A stretch of DNA of 64,000 bases from JBCBGF01 sp038526915 (lineage in GTDB: Bacteria > Pseudomonadota > Alphaproteobacteria > Rhodobacterales > Rhodobacteraceae): assembly GCA_038526915.1 (NCBI GenBank), contig JBCBGF010000013.1:8470-72469 (forward strand), given 5' to 3'. How positions within the stretch are numbered: position 1 is the first letter of the stretch; the number at the start of each line of letters is the position of its first letter. A program made the translations under genes and the position numbers. The notes below the pieces were generated by a model. That model had not been told where the DNA came from. It made no database searches and saw only the letters and a program-made list of their open reading frames with translations. Positions 7,954 through 16,339 of this stretch are shown one piece after another.

Positions 7954-10284
7954 ATGGTCGACTGGAGCCTGGCAAAGCGGATCAATCTGATCACGTTGTC
8001 TTTGATTGGCGCGCTTGTTCTGGTGGGTGCGGTGGGGGTGTTTGCAACGCTGCGCCTGTCAGCACTGCTGACCACGTATGCGGTGTATGGCCAGCAGGCT
8101 GTTCTGTCAGGCGAAGTGGCCGAGGATCTGTTCGAAGCCAAGATCGCGGAGAACGCCTATAGACGGTCAGCCAGCGCCGAAAACGCGGCCGAGCTGCAGG
8201 ACAACCTCTCTGACGTGATCGATATACAGGAGCAGCTGCAAACCGCCTTTGCGGATTATCCCCAGCTACTAACCGTTGCCGCGCAGATCGCATTGGACGT
8301 CGCCGAATACGAACAGTGGTTCGCAGAAGCGCGGACCCAGCAGGCGATCCGAGAAGAGCAGGTCGCGGGCTATCTGGAAAGCTCGGAAGATGTGCTGCAA
8401 TCATCGCGCAACGCATCGAATTTATTGCTGTTCGACAATAACACCCGCGCCCGCCAAGGATTGGAGGATATGGTGTCGGAAGTCCTTCTGTCGCGGATCT
8501 TTGTCGAGCGATATCTATTGACCAACGCGCCGGATGATTTTGTGACGGCGACCGAACACTATGATCGCGCGGCACGGCGTATTTCTGACGCCGTCCAAAG
8601 CATGGAAAACACCGACCGTAAGCGCGCGATGGAAGAGGTGCAGTCGCATCTTCAAAGCTACTGGGGATTTGCGCAGGGCGCCCGTGAGGCCATCGAGTTG
8701 CGCAATGTGATCCGGCTCGAACTGGATCGGCTGGGCCAGAAGATGGTCGATGACAATGAACAGATCGTTTTGACCGCAGCTGAAAACCAGGCTGACATCG
8801 AGGCGACTGCCCAGCGGACGCGCCTGGTGGTTCTGGGGGCCTTAGTCGGGTTTCTCGCGCTGGCAGTGGCACTCAGTCTTGGTCTCGCGCGCCGTGTATC
8901 GCGGGGGATCGAGGCGGCGGTGGCGCAATCTATCACGGAGATGCGGCAACTGGCCGACGGCAACATCGAGATCGAGATCTCGGGCACAGAGGCCGAGAAC
9001 GAGTTTGGCGATATCGCCCGCGCGCTGGTCGTCTTTCGGGACAACACACGGGCCGCGCGGGAAGCCGATGCCCGCCAGCGCGAGCTTGAAGACGCGGCCC
9101 GCCGGAAAGAGGCGGCCGATGCCGAACGCCAGGCCCGCGCCGAGGAAGAGCGACAGGCCAAGATCGAGGCGGCGCGGCGGGAGATGATCACCAACCTGAG
9201 CGATGCGGTGGGCGTGGCGGTGGATGCCGGTGCGAAGGGCGATTTTTCCCAGCGCATCACCGCCAGTTTTGACGAGCCCGAGTTGCAGAGACTGGCCCAG
9301 GCCATCAACGGCATGCTGGACAATGTCGAGCAAGGCGTGGCCGAGACGGCGCGGGTGATGTCGCGCATGGCGACCGGGGATCTGACCGATCGCATGCATG
9401 GCGATTTGCGCGGCACATTTGCGGACCTCAAAGGCAATGTGAACGGGTCGATCGAAAACCTCAGCCAGCTGGTTCTGGCCATTTCGGGCCAATGCGACGG
9501 CGTGGGAGCAGAGGCAAGTGCCGTCACCCAGCAGAGCCAGGAACTCGCCCGCCGCGCCGAACAGCAGGCGGCATCGCTGGAAGAGACCTCGGCCGCGATG
9601 GAAGAGATATCGGTGTCGGCCCGCTCCAGCGCCGATGGTGCGACCGAAGCCGCAAGCTTTGCCAACACCGCCTCGACCCAGGTGGACGAGGCGGGCCGCG
9701 TCGTATCCTCGGCCGTAGAAGCGATGGCCGATATCCGCGACGCCTCAAACCGGATCGGCGAGATCGTGACGGTGATCGACGGGATCGCGTTTCAGACCAA
9801 TCTCCTGGCGCTCAACGCCTCGGTCGAGGCGGCGCGGGCGGGCAGCGCGGGCAAGGGCTTTGCGGTGGTCGCCACCGAAGTGCGTGCGCTCGCGCAACAG
9901 TCGAGCGAGGCGAGCCAGGACATCAAGACCCTGATCGAGGAAAGCGCAACCCAGGTGCGGCGCGGCGTGGATCTGGTGGAAGAGACCGGGCGGACCTTGG
10001 ATGAGATCATGGGGGGCGTCCGCAAGATGGCCGCCAACATGCAGGAGTTGACCACCACCGCGCGCGAGCAGGCCACCGGCGTGGGCGAGGTGACGAGCGC
10101 GATCACGCAGCTCGACGTCATCACTCAGAAAAATGCGAGCCTCGCCGATGAAAGCCGGGAAAACGCTGCCCGTCTGATGCAGCAGGCCGCGCAGATGCGG
10201 GACATGCTGAGTACGTTCCGAACGGGCACGGGCACAGAGGACGCGGCAGCGGGAGACCCCGCCCCCGCCATCGCCGCGGAGTAG
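7954..10284 (+). CDS. Methyl-accepting chemotaxis protein
   Basis: 776 residues from ATG 7954, preceded by GGGAG. TM1 is at residues 12-33 and TM2 at about 292-313, bracketing a helical periplasmic sensor of about 255 residues, a size like helical-bimodular sensors. A HAMP domain follows TM2, then a long charged coiled coil rich in Ala, Arg and Glu, a second HAMP-like unit, and the cytoplasmic signalling hairpin around residues 605-650 (AFQTNLLALNASVEAARAG). There is no CheR-tethering pentapeptide; the tail ends AIAAE. It should relay a ligand signal to CheA/CheW. No other chemotaxis gene is in the window. Confidence 0.95.
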   Translation: MVDWSLAKRINLITLSLIGALVLVGAVGVFATLRLSALLTTYAVYGQQAVLSGEVAEDLFEAKIAENAYRRSASAENAAELQDNLSDVIDIQEQLQTAFADYPQLLTVAAQIALDVAEYEQWFAEARTQQAIREEQVAGYLESSEDVLQSSRNASNLLLFDNNTRARQGLEDMVSEVLLSRIFVERYLLTNAPDDFVTATEHYDRAARRISDAVQSMENTDRKRAMEEVQSHLQSYWGFAQGAREAIELRNVIRLELDRLGQKMVDDNEQIVLTAAENQADIEATAQRTRLVVLGALVGFLALAVALSLGLARRVSRGIEAAVAQSITEMRQLADGNIEIEISGTEAENEFGDIARALVVFRDNTRAAREADARQRELEDAARRKEAADAERQARAEEERQAKIEAARREMITNLSDAVGVAVDAGAKGDFSQRITASFDEPELQRLAQAINGMLDNVEQGVAETARVMSRMATGDLTDRMHGDLRGTFADLKGNVNGSIENLSQLVLAISGQCDGVGAEASAVTQQSQELARRAEQQAASLEETSAAMEEISVSARSSADGATEAASFANTASTQVDEAGRVVSSAVEAMADIRDASNRIGEIVTVIDGIAFQTNLLALNASVEAARAGSAGKGFAVVATEVRALAQQSSEASQDIKTLIEESATQVRRGVDLVEETGRTLDEIMGGVRKMAANMQELTTTAREQATGVGEVTSAITQLDVITQKNASLADESRENAARLMQQAAQMRDMLSTFRTGTGTEDAAAGDPAPAIAAE

Positions 10285-10291
10285 GGCCGGG

Positions 10292-10774
10292 TCAGGCGGC
10301 TTTGAACACCAGCGACACCCCGTTCAGACAGTGCCGCTTGCCCGTGGGTTGCGGGCCGTCGTCGAAGATATGGCCCAGATGCGAGCCGCAGCGGCGGCAA
10401 TGCACCTCGGTCCGGACGCGCAGAAGCTTGCGGTCGGGCTTGGTGCCCACTGCGTTCGGCAGCGACTGCCAGAAGGAAGGCCAGCCGGTGCCGCTGTCGT
10501 ATTTGTGGGCCGAGGAATAGATCGCCAGATCGCAGCCGCGGCAATGATAGATGCCATCGGCGTAGTTCTTGTCGAGCGGGCTGGAAAACGCGCGTTCGGT
10601 GCCTTCGCGCCGCATCACCTTGTATTCCAGATCACTCAGCATCGCGCGCCATTCGGCATCGGTCCGCGTGACCTCGAACGTCCCGTTCTCGCGCGCAAAC
10701 AGGGCGCGCGGCGCTGTGGCGGCGCCAAGGATCGCGGCGGCCCCTGCCCCGGCAAGAAGATGTCGTCTGTTCAT
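10292..10774 (-). CDS. msrB: Peptide-methionine (R)-S-oxide reductase, probably exported
   Basis: 160 residues from ATG 10774 with GGAGAG upstream; the frame extends further but without a good start. The N-terminus MNRRHLLAGAGAAAILGAA is a twin-arginine-type signal. The MsrB domain has the four zinc Cys at 78, 81, 126 and 129 (CRGC and CRRC) and the catalytic Cys149 in RHCLNG. MsrB reduces methionine R-sulfoxide in proteins. A Tat-type leader implies periplasmic action. The gene converges with the chemoreceptor gene and diverges from cobS. Confidence 0.92.
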   Translation of the reverse strand: MNRRHLLAGAGAAAILGAATAPRALFARENGTFEVTRTDAEWRAMLSDLEYKVMRREGTERAFSSPLDKNYADGIYHCRGCDLAIYSSAHKYDSGTGWPSFWQSLPNAVGTKPDRKLLRVRTEVHCRRCGSHLGHIFDDGPQPTGKRHCLNGVSLVFKAA

Positions 10775-10939
10775 GGCTCTCTCCGTTCTTCCCCGTGGCA
10801 GATGTAACAGCCCCCGCGCGGCGACCCAAATCACCATGCCCCACCGATGCGTGATCTGCGTTACAGTTTGGCGCGCTGGCAGGCAGCGCGGGCGCGTGCC
10901 TTCCCCTTGCCCTTGGCCGATATATGTTGCACGACAGAC

Positions 10940-10979
10940 AGCGCCCCCCGAGCCGGTTTTCCGCGGCCTTCGGGGCGCT
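10940..10979 (+). promoter_or_regulatory. Hairpin in the cobS leader
   Basis: AGCGCCCC (10940-10947) pairs with GGGGCGCT (10972-10979), ending about 20 bases before the cobS start. It could influence cobS translation or be part of a terminator for leader transcription. I do not see the conserved boxes of a cobalamin riboswitch. Confidence 0.3.
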
Positions 10980-10999
10980 TAGCGCGACAAGGACACATC

Positions 11000-11986
11000 A
11001 TGGCAGACGGCAGCATGGACACGGTCACCAAGCCCACCGAGGAAATTTCGGTGCGCGACACCTTCGGAATCGATTCCGATATGGTTATCAAAGGCTTCGC
11101 CGAGGCCACCGACCGCGTGCCGGAGCTGGATCCGACCTATAAGTTCGACCCCGACACCACGCTGGCGATCCTGGCTGGCTTTTCGCACAACCGCCGGGTG
11201 ATGATTCAGGGCTATCACGGCACCGGCAAATCGACCCATATCGAACAGGTCGCGGCGCGGCTGAACTGGCCCTGCGTGCGGGTGAACCTCGACAGCCATA
11301 TCAGCCGGATCGACCTCATCGGGAAGGACGCGATCAAGCTGCGCGAGGGTGTGCAGGTGACAGAGTTTCAAGAGGGGATCCTGCCCTGGGCGCTGCGCAA
11401 TGCGACGGCGATTGTGTTCGATGAATACGATGCCGGCCGGGCAGATGTGATGTTCGTGATCCAGCGGGTGCTGGAGACGGACGGCAAGCTGACGCTTTTG
11501 GACCAGAACGAGGTGATCACGCCGCATCCCTATTTCCGCCTGTTCGCCACCGCCAACACCGTGGGTCTGGGCGATACGACGGGCCTTTATCACGGCACCC
11601 AGCAGATCAACCAGGGCCAGATGGACCGGTGGAGCCTGGTGGCGACGTTGAATTACCTCAGCCATGATGCGGAGACGGCGATTGTGCTGTCGAAATGCCC
11701 GCATATGAACACGGCGACGGGGCGGAAGACGGTGAGTCAGATGGTGACGGTCGCCGATCTGAGCCGGACGGCGTTTATGAACGGCGATCTCAGCACGGTG
11801 ATGAGCCCGCGGACGGTGATCGCATGGGCCCAGAACGCGCAGATCTTCCGCGATATCGGGTATGCGTTCCGGCTGACCTTCCTCAACAAATGCGATGAGT
11901 TGGAGCGGCAGACGGTGGCCGAGTTCTATCAGCGCTGTTTCGATGAGGAGCTGCCGGAGAGCGCGGCGTCGATGAGTTTGGGATGA
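11000..11986 (+). CDS. cobS: Aerobic cobaltochelatase subunit CobS
   Basis: 328 residues from ATG 11000 with AAGGA upstream. It is an AAA+ ATPase of the MoxR/CobS type: the DPTYKFDPDTTLAIL N-terminal region, Walker A at residues 71-79 (GYHGTGKST), Walker B in AIVFDEYDAG, and sensor residues in LFATANTVGLGDTTG. CobS and CobT form the ATP-hydrolysing chaperone that works with CobN to insert cobalt into hydrogenobyrinic a,c-diamide. cobT follows, separated by a repeat element. cobN is not in the window. Confidence 0.97.
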   Translation: MADGSMDTVTKPTEEISVRDTFGIDSDMVIKGFAEATDRVPELDPTYKFDPDTTLAILAGFSHNRRVMIQGYHGTGKSTHIEQVAARLNWPCVRVNLDSHISRIDLIGKDAIKLREGVQVTEFQEGILPWALRNATAIVFDEYDAGRADVMFVIQRVLETDGKLTLLDQNEVITPHPYFRLFATANTVGLGDTTGLYHGTQQINQGQMDRWSLVATLNYLSHDAETAIVLSKCPHMNTATGRKTVSQMVTVADLSRTAFMNGDLSTVMSPRTVIAWAQNAQIFRDIGYAFRLTFLNKCDELERQTVAEFYQRCFDEELPESAASMSLG

Positions 11987-12050
11987 TTGGCGTCATTAGG
12001 CTGCACGCACTGCCGCACGAGACCTCAGCACCAGTTGTTCGATACGCTGA

Positions 12051-12129
12051 GGGCAGCCCCCGACCGCGGGTGGGGGTGAAGCCCCCGCCCGGGGGGGCGG
12101 TCGGGGGCTGCCCGACCTATCGGTCGGGC
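12051..12129. repeat. Intergenic structured repeat, family A copy 1 (between cobS and cobT)
   Basis: A large inverted repeat (GGGCAGCCCCCGACCGC against GCGGTCGGGGGCTGCCC) encloses an inner GGGTGGGGG/CCCCCGCCC hairpin and is followed by a short hairpin, CCCGACC-TATC-GGTCGGG. Copies near 16.27, 21.49 and 40.14 kb share the plan. Here it separates two genes of one pathway on the same strand, so it could reduce read-through into cobT. Confidence 0.8.
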
Positions 12130-12158
12130 GAAGGAACCTCTGCGGCAGGCAGGTCTAC

Positions 12159-14036
12159 ATGACCAACTCCCCCGAAAACCCCGCCGACCCCTTCAAAAAG
12201 GCCCTCGCTGAGGCCACCCGCGTTATGGCCGACGACCCCGACCTCGGGGTCACCTACTCCGTCGATCCGCCGGGAATGACGCCCGACCAGATCCGCCTGC
12301 CCCAGGTCAGCCGCCGAATGACTCGGGATGAGGTGTTGCTGGCGCGGGGGACGGCGGATGCCTATGCGCTGCGCCGCAAGTTCCATGATGAGGGCACGTT
12401 CAATCGCTATGCCCCCACCGGGCAGATGGCGCGGGATCTCTATGACGCGATGGAAACCGCGCGGTGTGAGGCGGTGGGTGCGCGGGCGATGCCGGGGACG
12501 GCGGGGAATATCGATGCCAAGATCGCGACTGAGGCGGAGCGGAAGGGCTATGCCCAGATCCGCGAGCCGTCGGAGGCGCCGCTGGCCACCGCTGCGGGAT
12601 ACCTGATCCGGCATCTGGCGACGGGCCGCGATCTGCCCAAGGGCGCGGAAAACGTGATGGAGCTGTGGCGCGGGTTCATTGAGGAACAGGCGGGCGGCAC
12701 GCTGGAGGATCTGGGCGAGACGCTGGAGGATCAGGCGGCATTCGCGCGGTTCGCACGGCAGGTGATCTCGGACCTCGGCTATGGCGATCAGTTGGGGGAT
12801 GACCCGGACGCGCCCAGCGAGGAAGACGAGGATCAGGCGGAGGCCGAGGGCGAAGAAGAAGAAAACCCCGACGCCCAGGGCGATAGCCAGGACGAGAACG
12901 AGGATACCGAGGCCGCGCCCGAGCAATCCCAGGAAGAACAGCAGGACGCGAGCCAGGCGCAGGTGTCGGCCGATGACATGGCCGATGTGGAGCTGGGCGA
13001 AGAGGTGGATTTGCCGGAAGGCGAAGCGCCGTTGGAGCCGCCGCCGCCCGCGTCGTTCAGCGAGGCAGATCCGGATTATGAGGTCTGGTCTGCCGAGCAG
13101 GACGAAGAGATCCGGGCCGAGGATCTGGCGGAACCGGCGGAGCTGGAGCGGCTCCGCGCCTATCTGGATCAGCAGTTGGAGCCTTTGAAGGGCGCTGTTT
13201 CGCGGCTGGCCAACAAGTTGCAGCGGCGTTTGCAGGCGCAGCAGAACCGCAGTTGGGAATTTGATCGCGAAGAGGGAATTCTAGACGCGGGCCGTCTGGC
13301 GCGGGTGGTGGCAAACCCGACGACGCCGCTCAGCTTCAAGATCGAAAAGGATACCGAATTTCGGGATACGGTGGTGACGCTGCTCCTCGACAATTCGGGG
13401 TCCATGCGGGGGCGGCCAATCTCAATTGCGGCGATCTGTGCCGATGTGCTCGCCCGCACGTTGGAGCGATGTCAGGTGAAGGTCGAAATCCTGGGCTTTA
13501 CCACCCGGGCCTGGAAGGGCGGTCAGGCGCGCGAGAACTGGCTGGCCGCCGGACGACCGCAGCAGCCGGGGCGGCTGAACGATTTGCGCCACATCATCTA
13601 CAAGCCTGCGGATGCACCCTGGCGGCGGACGCGGGACAATCTTGGGCTGATGATGAAAGAGGGATTGCTCAAGGAAAACATTGATGGCGAGGCCCTGGAA
13701 TGGGCGCATCGGCGGATGGCGGGTAGGGCCGAGGCGCGCAAGATCCTGATGGTGATCTCGGACGGGGCGCCGGTAGACGACTCAACCTTGTCGGTTAACC
13801 CCGCGAATTATCTGGAGAAACACCTGCGCGATGTGATCGCGATGGTGGAGCGGAAGCGGCTGGTGGAGCTGATCGCGATCGGGATCGGGCATGATGTGAC
13901 GCGGTACTACGACCGCGCGGTGACGATCACGGATGTGGAGCAACTCGCCGGCGCGATGACCGAGCAATTGGCGAGCCTCTTTGACACCGATCCCCGCGCG
14001 CGGGCGCGGCTGATGGGGCTGAAGCGGGCGTCGTGA
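12159..14036 (+). CDS. cobT: Aerobic cobaltochelatase subunit CobT
   Basis: 625 residues. The N-terminal domain (about 1-200) and a very acidic linker rich in Glu, Asp and Gln (about 205-290) precede a C-terminal von Willebrand A domain. The MIDAS motif is visible as D411, S413 and S415 in LLDNSGSMRG. CobT forms rings with CobS and links ATP hydrolysis to the CobN cobaltochelatase. The stop codon shares one base with the following start (TGATG), which couples it to the aminopeptidase gene. Confidence 0.97.
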   Translation: MTNSPENPADPFKKALAEATRVMADDPDLGVTYSVDPPGMTPDQIRLPQVSRRMTRDEVLLARGTADAYALRRKFHDEGTFNRYAPTGQMARDLYDAMETARCEAVGARAMPGTAGNIDAKIATEAERKGYAQIREPSEAPLATAAGYLIRHLATGRDLPKGAENVMELWRGFIEEQAGGTLEDLGETLEDQAAFARFARQVISDLGYGDQLGDDPDAPSEEDEDQAEAEGEEEENPDAQGDSQDENEDTEAAPEQSQEEQQDASQAQVSADDMADVELGEEVDLPEGEAPLEPPPPASFSEADPDYEVWSAEQDEEIRAEDLAEPAELERLRAYLDQQLEPLKGAVSRLANKLQRRLQAQQNRSWEFDREEGILDAGRLARVVANPTTPLSFKIEKDTEFRDTVVTLLLDNSGSMRGRPISIAAICADVLARTLERCQVKVEILGFTTRAWKGGQARENWLAAGRPQQPGRLNDLRHIIYKPADAPWRRTRDNLGLMMKEGLLKENIDGEALEWAHRRMAGRAEARKILMVISDGAPVDDSTLSVNPANYLEKHLRDVIAMVERKRLVELIAIGIGHDVTRYYDRAVTITDVEQLAGAMTEQLASLFDTDPRARARLMGLKRAS

Positions 14037-15820
14037 TGTTTCAATCCTTCGAGGCCACGACATCGCCCGACCAGGGGCCGGCGCGGCTGGCGGCTTTGCG
14101 CGGCGAGATGGCTCGGCTCGGAATTGCGGCCTTTGTGGTGCCGCGCGCGGATATCCATCAGGGCGAGTATGTGGCCCCGCGGGATGAGCGGCTGGCGTGG
14201 CTGACCGGGTTCACCGGGTCGGCGGGGTTTGCGGTGGCCTTGGCCGAGGAGGCCGCGGTGTTCATCGACGGGCGCTATACCGTGCAGGTGCGGGCGCAGG
14301 TCGACACGGATCACTTCACGCCCGTCGATTGGCCGAAGACGAAGCTCGGGCCGTGGCTGGCGGAGCGGCTGGGCGACGGCGATGTCGTGGGCATTGATCC
14401 TTGGCTGCACACGCGGGCGGAGGTGGAGGCCTTGGAAAAGGCCGGGCTGACGGTGCGTTGTGTCGCCAATCCGGTGGATGCGATCTGGGAGGATCAGCCG
14501 GAGGCGCCGATGGGCGCGATGGTCCCCTACCCGCTTGAATTTGCGGGAGAGTCCTCAGATGAGAAACGCGCGCGCATTGCGGCGGCGCTGAGCGAGGCGG
14601 GGCAGACGGCGGCGGTGCTGACGCTGCCCGACTCGATCTGTTGGCTGTTGAATGTGCGGGGGTCGGATATCGAGCGGAACCCGTTGGCGCAGTGTCTGGG
14701 GATCTTGCACGACACGGGCAAGTTTACGCTGTTTGCAGCCGCCGAGAAGGTGGCGGGCGTGATGGATCACCTCGGGGCCGACGTGACCGTGCGCCCGGTG
14801 GAGGCCTTCGAGCCGGCGCTGCATACACTGACCGGCCAGGTGCGGGTGGATAAGGGCGCGGCGCCCCATGGGGTTGGGCTCGCGCTGGAAGAGGCCGGGA
14901 TCGAGGTGGCCTGGGATCGCGATCCTTGTGTTCTGCCCAAGGCGCGCAAGACCGAGGCCGAGCTTGCCGCCACCCGCGAGGCGCATCTGCGCGACGGGGC
15001 GGCGATGGTGGAGTTTCTGGCCTGGCTTGACGCGGAAGCACCCAAGGGCGGGCTGACCGAGATCGATGTGGTCAAGAAGCTGGAGGGCTTCCGGCGGGCG
15101 ACCAATGCGCTGCGCGATATCAGCTTTGAAACGATCTGCGGGGCAGGACCCCACGGGGCGATCGTGCATTACCGGGTGACCGAGGGGACGAACCGGGACG
15201 TGGTGCCGGGGGGGTTGCTGCTGGTGGATTCGGGCGGGCAGTATATCGACGGGACGACCGATATCACGCGGACCGTGGCGATTGGGGACGCGGGCGACGA
15301 GGAGCGCGCCTGCTTTACCCGCGTGCTGCAAGGCATGATCGCGATCAGCCGGGTGCGCTGGCCCAAGGGGCTTGCGGGGCGGGATCTCGATGCCCTGGCG
15401 CGGGCGCCGTTGTGGATGGCGGGGATGGACTATGACCATGGCACGGGGCATGGCGTGGGTGTCTATCTCAACGTGCATGAGGGGCCGCAGCGGCTGGCGC
15501 GGATCAGCGAGGTGGCGCTGGAGCCAGGGATGATCCTGTCCAATGAGCCAGGATATTACCGCGAAGGAGCCTTTGGCATCCGGATCGAGAACCTGATCGT
15601 GGTGCGCGAGGCCGAGGCCCTGGGCGACAACCGCGAGCAGATGGATTTCGAGACGCTGACCTATGTGCCGATTGACTTGTCGCTGGTGGAGGTGGGGCTG
15701 TTGTCGGCGGGGGAACGGGCGTGGCTCAACGCCTATCATGCCGAGACCTTTGCAAAAATCGGCCCCCGTGTTAGCGATACCGCATTGGAGTGGTTAAAGC
15801 GCGCCACGCGCGCTATCTGA
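14036..15820 (+). CDS. Aminopeptidase P family (Xaa-Pro aminopeptidase, M24B)
   Basis: 594 residues from ATG 14036, overlapping the cobT stop by one base. It has the three-part layout of long aminopeptidase P: two creatinase-like N-terminal domains (VPRADIHQGEY, LTGFTGSAGFAVAL, FIDGRYTVQV) and a pita-bread catalytic domain. Metal ligands are in LLVDSGGQYIDGTTDITR (two Asp), GTGHGVG (His), SNEPGYY (Glu) and GIRIENL (Glu). It removes N-terminal residues preceding proline. Coupling to cobT looks like gene-order convenience rather than shared function. Confidence 0.93.
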   Translation: MFQSFEATTSPDQGPARLAALRGEMARLGIAAFVVPRADIHQGEYVAPRDERLAWLTGFTGSAGFAVALAEEAAVFIDGRYTVQVRAQVDTDHFTPVDWPKTKLGPWLAERLGDGDVVGIDPWLHTRAEVEALEKAGLTVRCVANPVDAIWEDQPEAPMGAMVPYPLEFAGESSDEKRARIAAALSEAGQTAAVLTLPDSICWLLNVRGSDIERNPLAQCLGILHDTGKFTLFAAAEKVAGVMDHLGADVTVRPVEAFEPALHTLTGQVRVDKGAAPHGVGLALEEAGIEVAWDRDPCVLPKARKTEAELAATREAHLRDGAAMVEFLAWLDAEAPKGGLTEIDVVKKLEGFRRATNALRDISFETICGAGPHGAIVHYRVTEGTNRDVVPGGLLLVDSGGQYIDGTTDITRTVAIGDAGDEERACFTRVLQGMIAISRVRWPKGLAGRDLDALARAPLWMAGMDYDHGTGHGVGVYLNVHEGPQRLARISEVALEPGMILSNEPGYYREGAFGIRIENLIVVREAEALGDNREQMDFETLTYVPIDLSLVEVGLLSAGERAWLNAYHAETFAKIGPRVSDTALEWLKRATRAI

Positions 15821-15878
15821 CACGCATCCGTTACAAAACACGACTAGCGCTCGCGCCCACGCGGGAGGGGGATGACTT

Positions 15879-16223
15879 ATGGCTGATCACATCAAAATTC
15901 GCAAAGCGGGCGGCACCTGGGTGGTGCGCGCAGGCGGCGCTGTGCTGGGGGAGAGTACGGAGGCGCTGGAGCTGGCTGAGGGCAGCTATCCCCCGGTGAT
16001 CTATTTCCCGCGCGGCGATATCGCGATGGCGTTTCTGGAGAAGACCGAGAAGTCGACGACCTGCCCGCATAAGGGGGCGGCGACGTATTATTCGATCGTG
16101 ACGAAGAGCACGGTGTTGAAGGACGCGGTGTGGTCTTACGAGGACCCGAAAGAGGGCGTGGCGGAGATCAAGGATCATCTGGCGTTTTATGTCGGCGATA
16201 CGGTGGCGGTGGAGCAGCTTTAG
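15879..16223 (+). CDS. DUF427 domain protein
   Basis: 114 residues. The sequence matches DUF427: IRKAGGTWVVRAGGAVLGES at the start, VIYFPRGDIAMAFLE, TTCPHKGAATYYSI and the terminal FYVGDTVAVEQ. DUF427 proteins are small beta-rich cytosolic proteins with a conserved Cys-Pro-His-Lys-Gly segment; their biochemical role is not established. It follows the aminopeptidase gene by 58 bases on the same strand. A family A repeat follows. Confidence 0.88.
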   Translation: MADHIKIRKAGGTWVVRAGGAVLGESTEALELAEGSYPPVIYFPRGDIAMAFLEKTEKSTTCPHKGAATYYSIVTKSTVLKDAVWSYEDPKEGVAEIKDHLAFYVGDTVAVEQL

Positions 16224-16244
16224 CGGGTCGCTGTCTTACTTTCT

Positions 16245-16299
16245 CGCCCGACCGACAGGTCGGGCAGCCCCCGCCCATGGGGGCGGTCGGGGACTGCCC
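16245..16299. repeat. Intergenic structured repeat, family A copy 2
   Basis: A short hairpin, CCCGACC-GACA-GGTCGGG, is followed by a shortened version of the large inverted repeat (GGGCAGCCCCCGCCC to GGGCGGTCGGGGACTGCCC). It lies between convergent genes (DUF427 and ClC) and has the reverse orientation of copy 1. Confidence 0.75.
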
Positions 16300-16339
16300 T
16301 TTCGAAGTCGCATCGCCGTAGCAACAAGAACGCGCCACA

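Noticed and set aside
10838..10999. Cobalamin riboswitch upstream of cobS
   Set aside because: The conserved boxes of the B12 element are not visible; only a simple hairpin is present.
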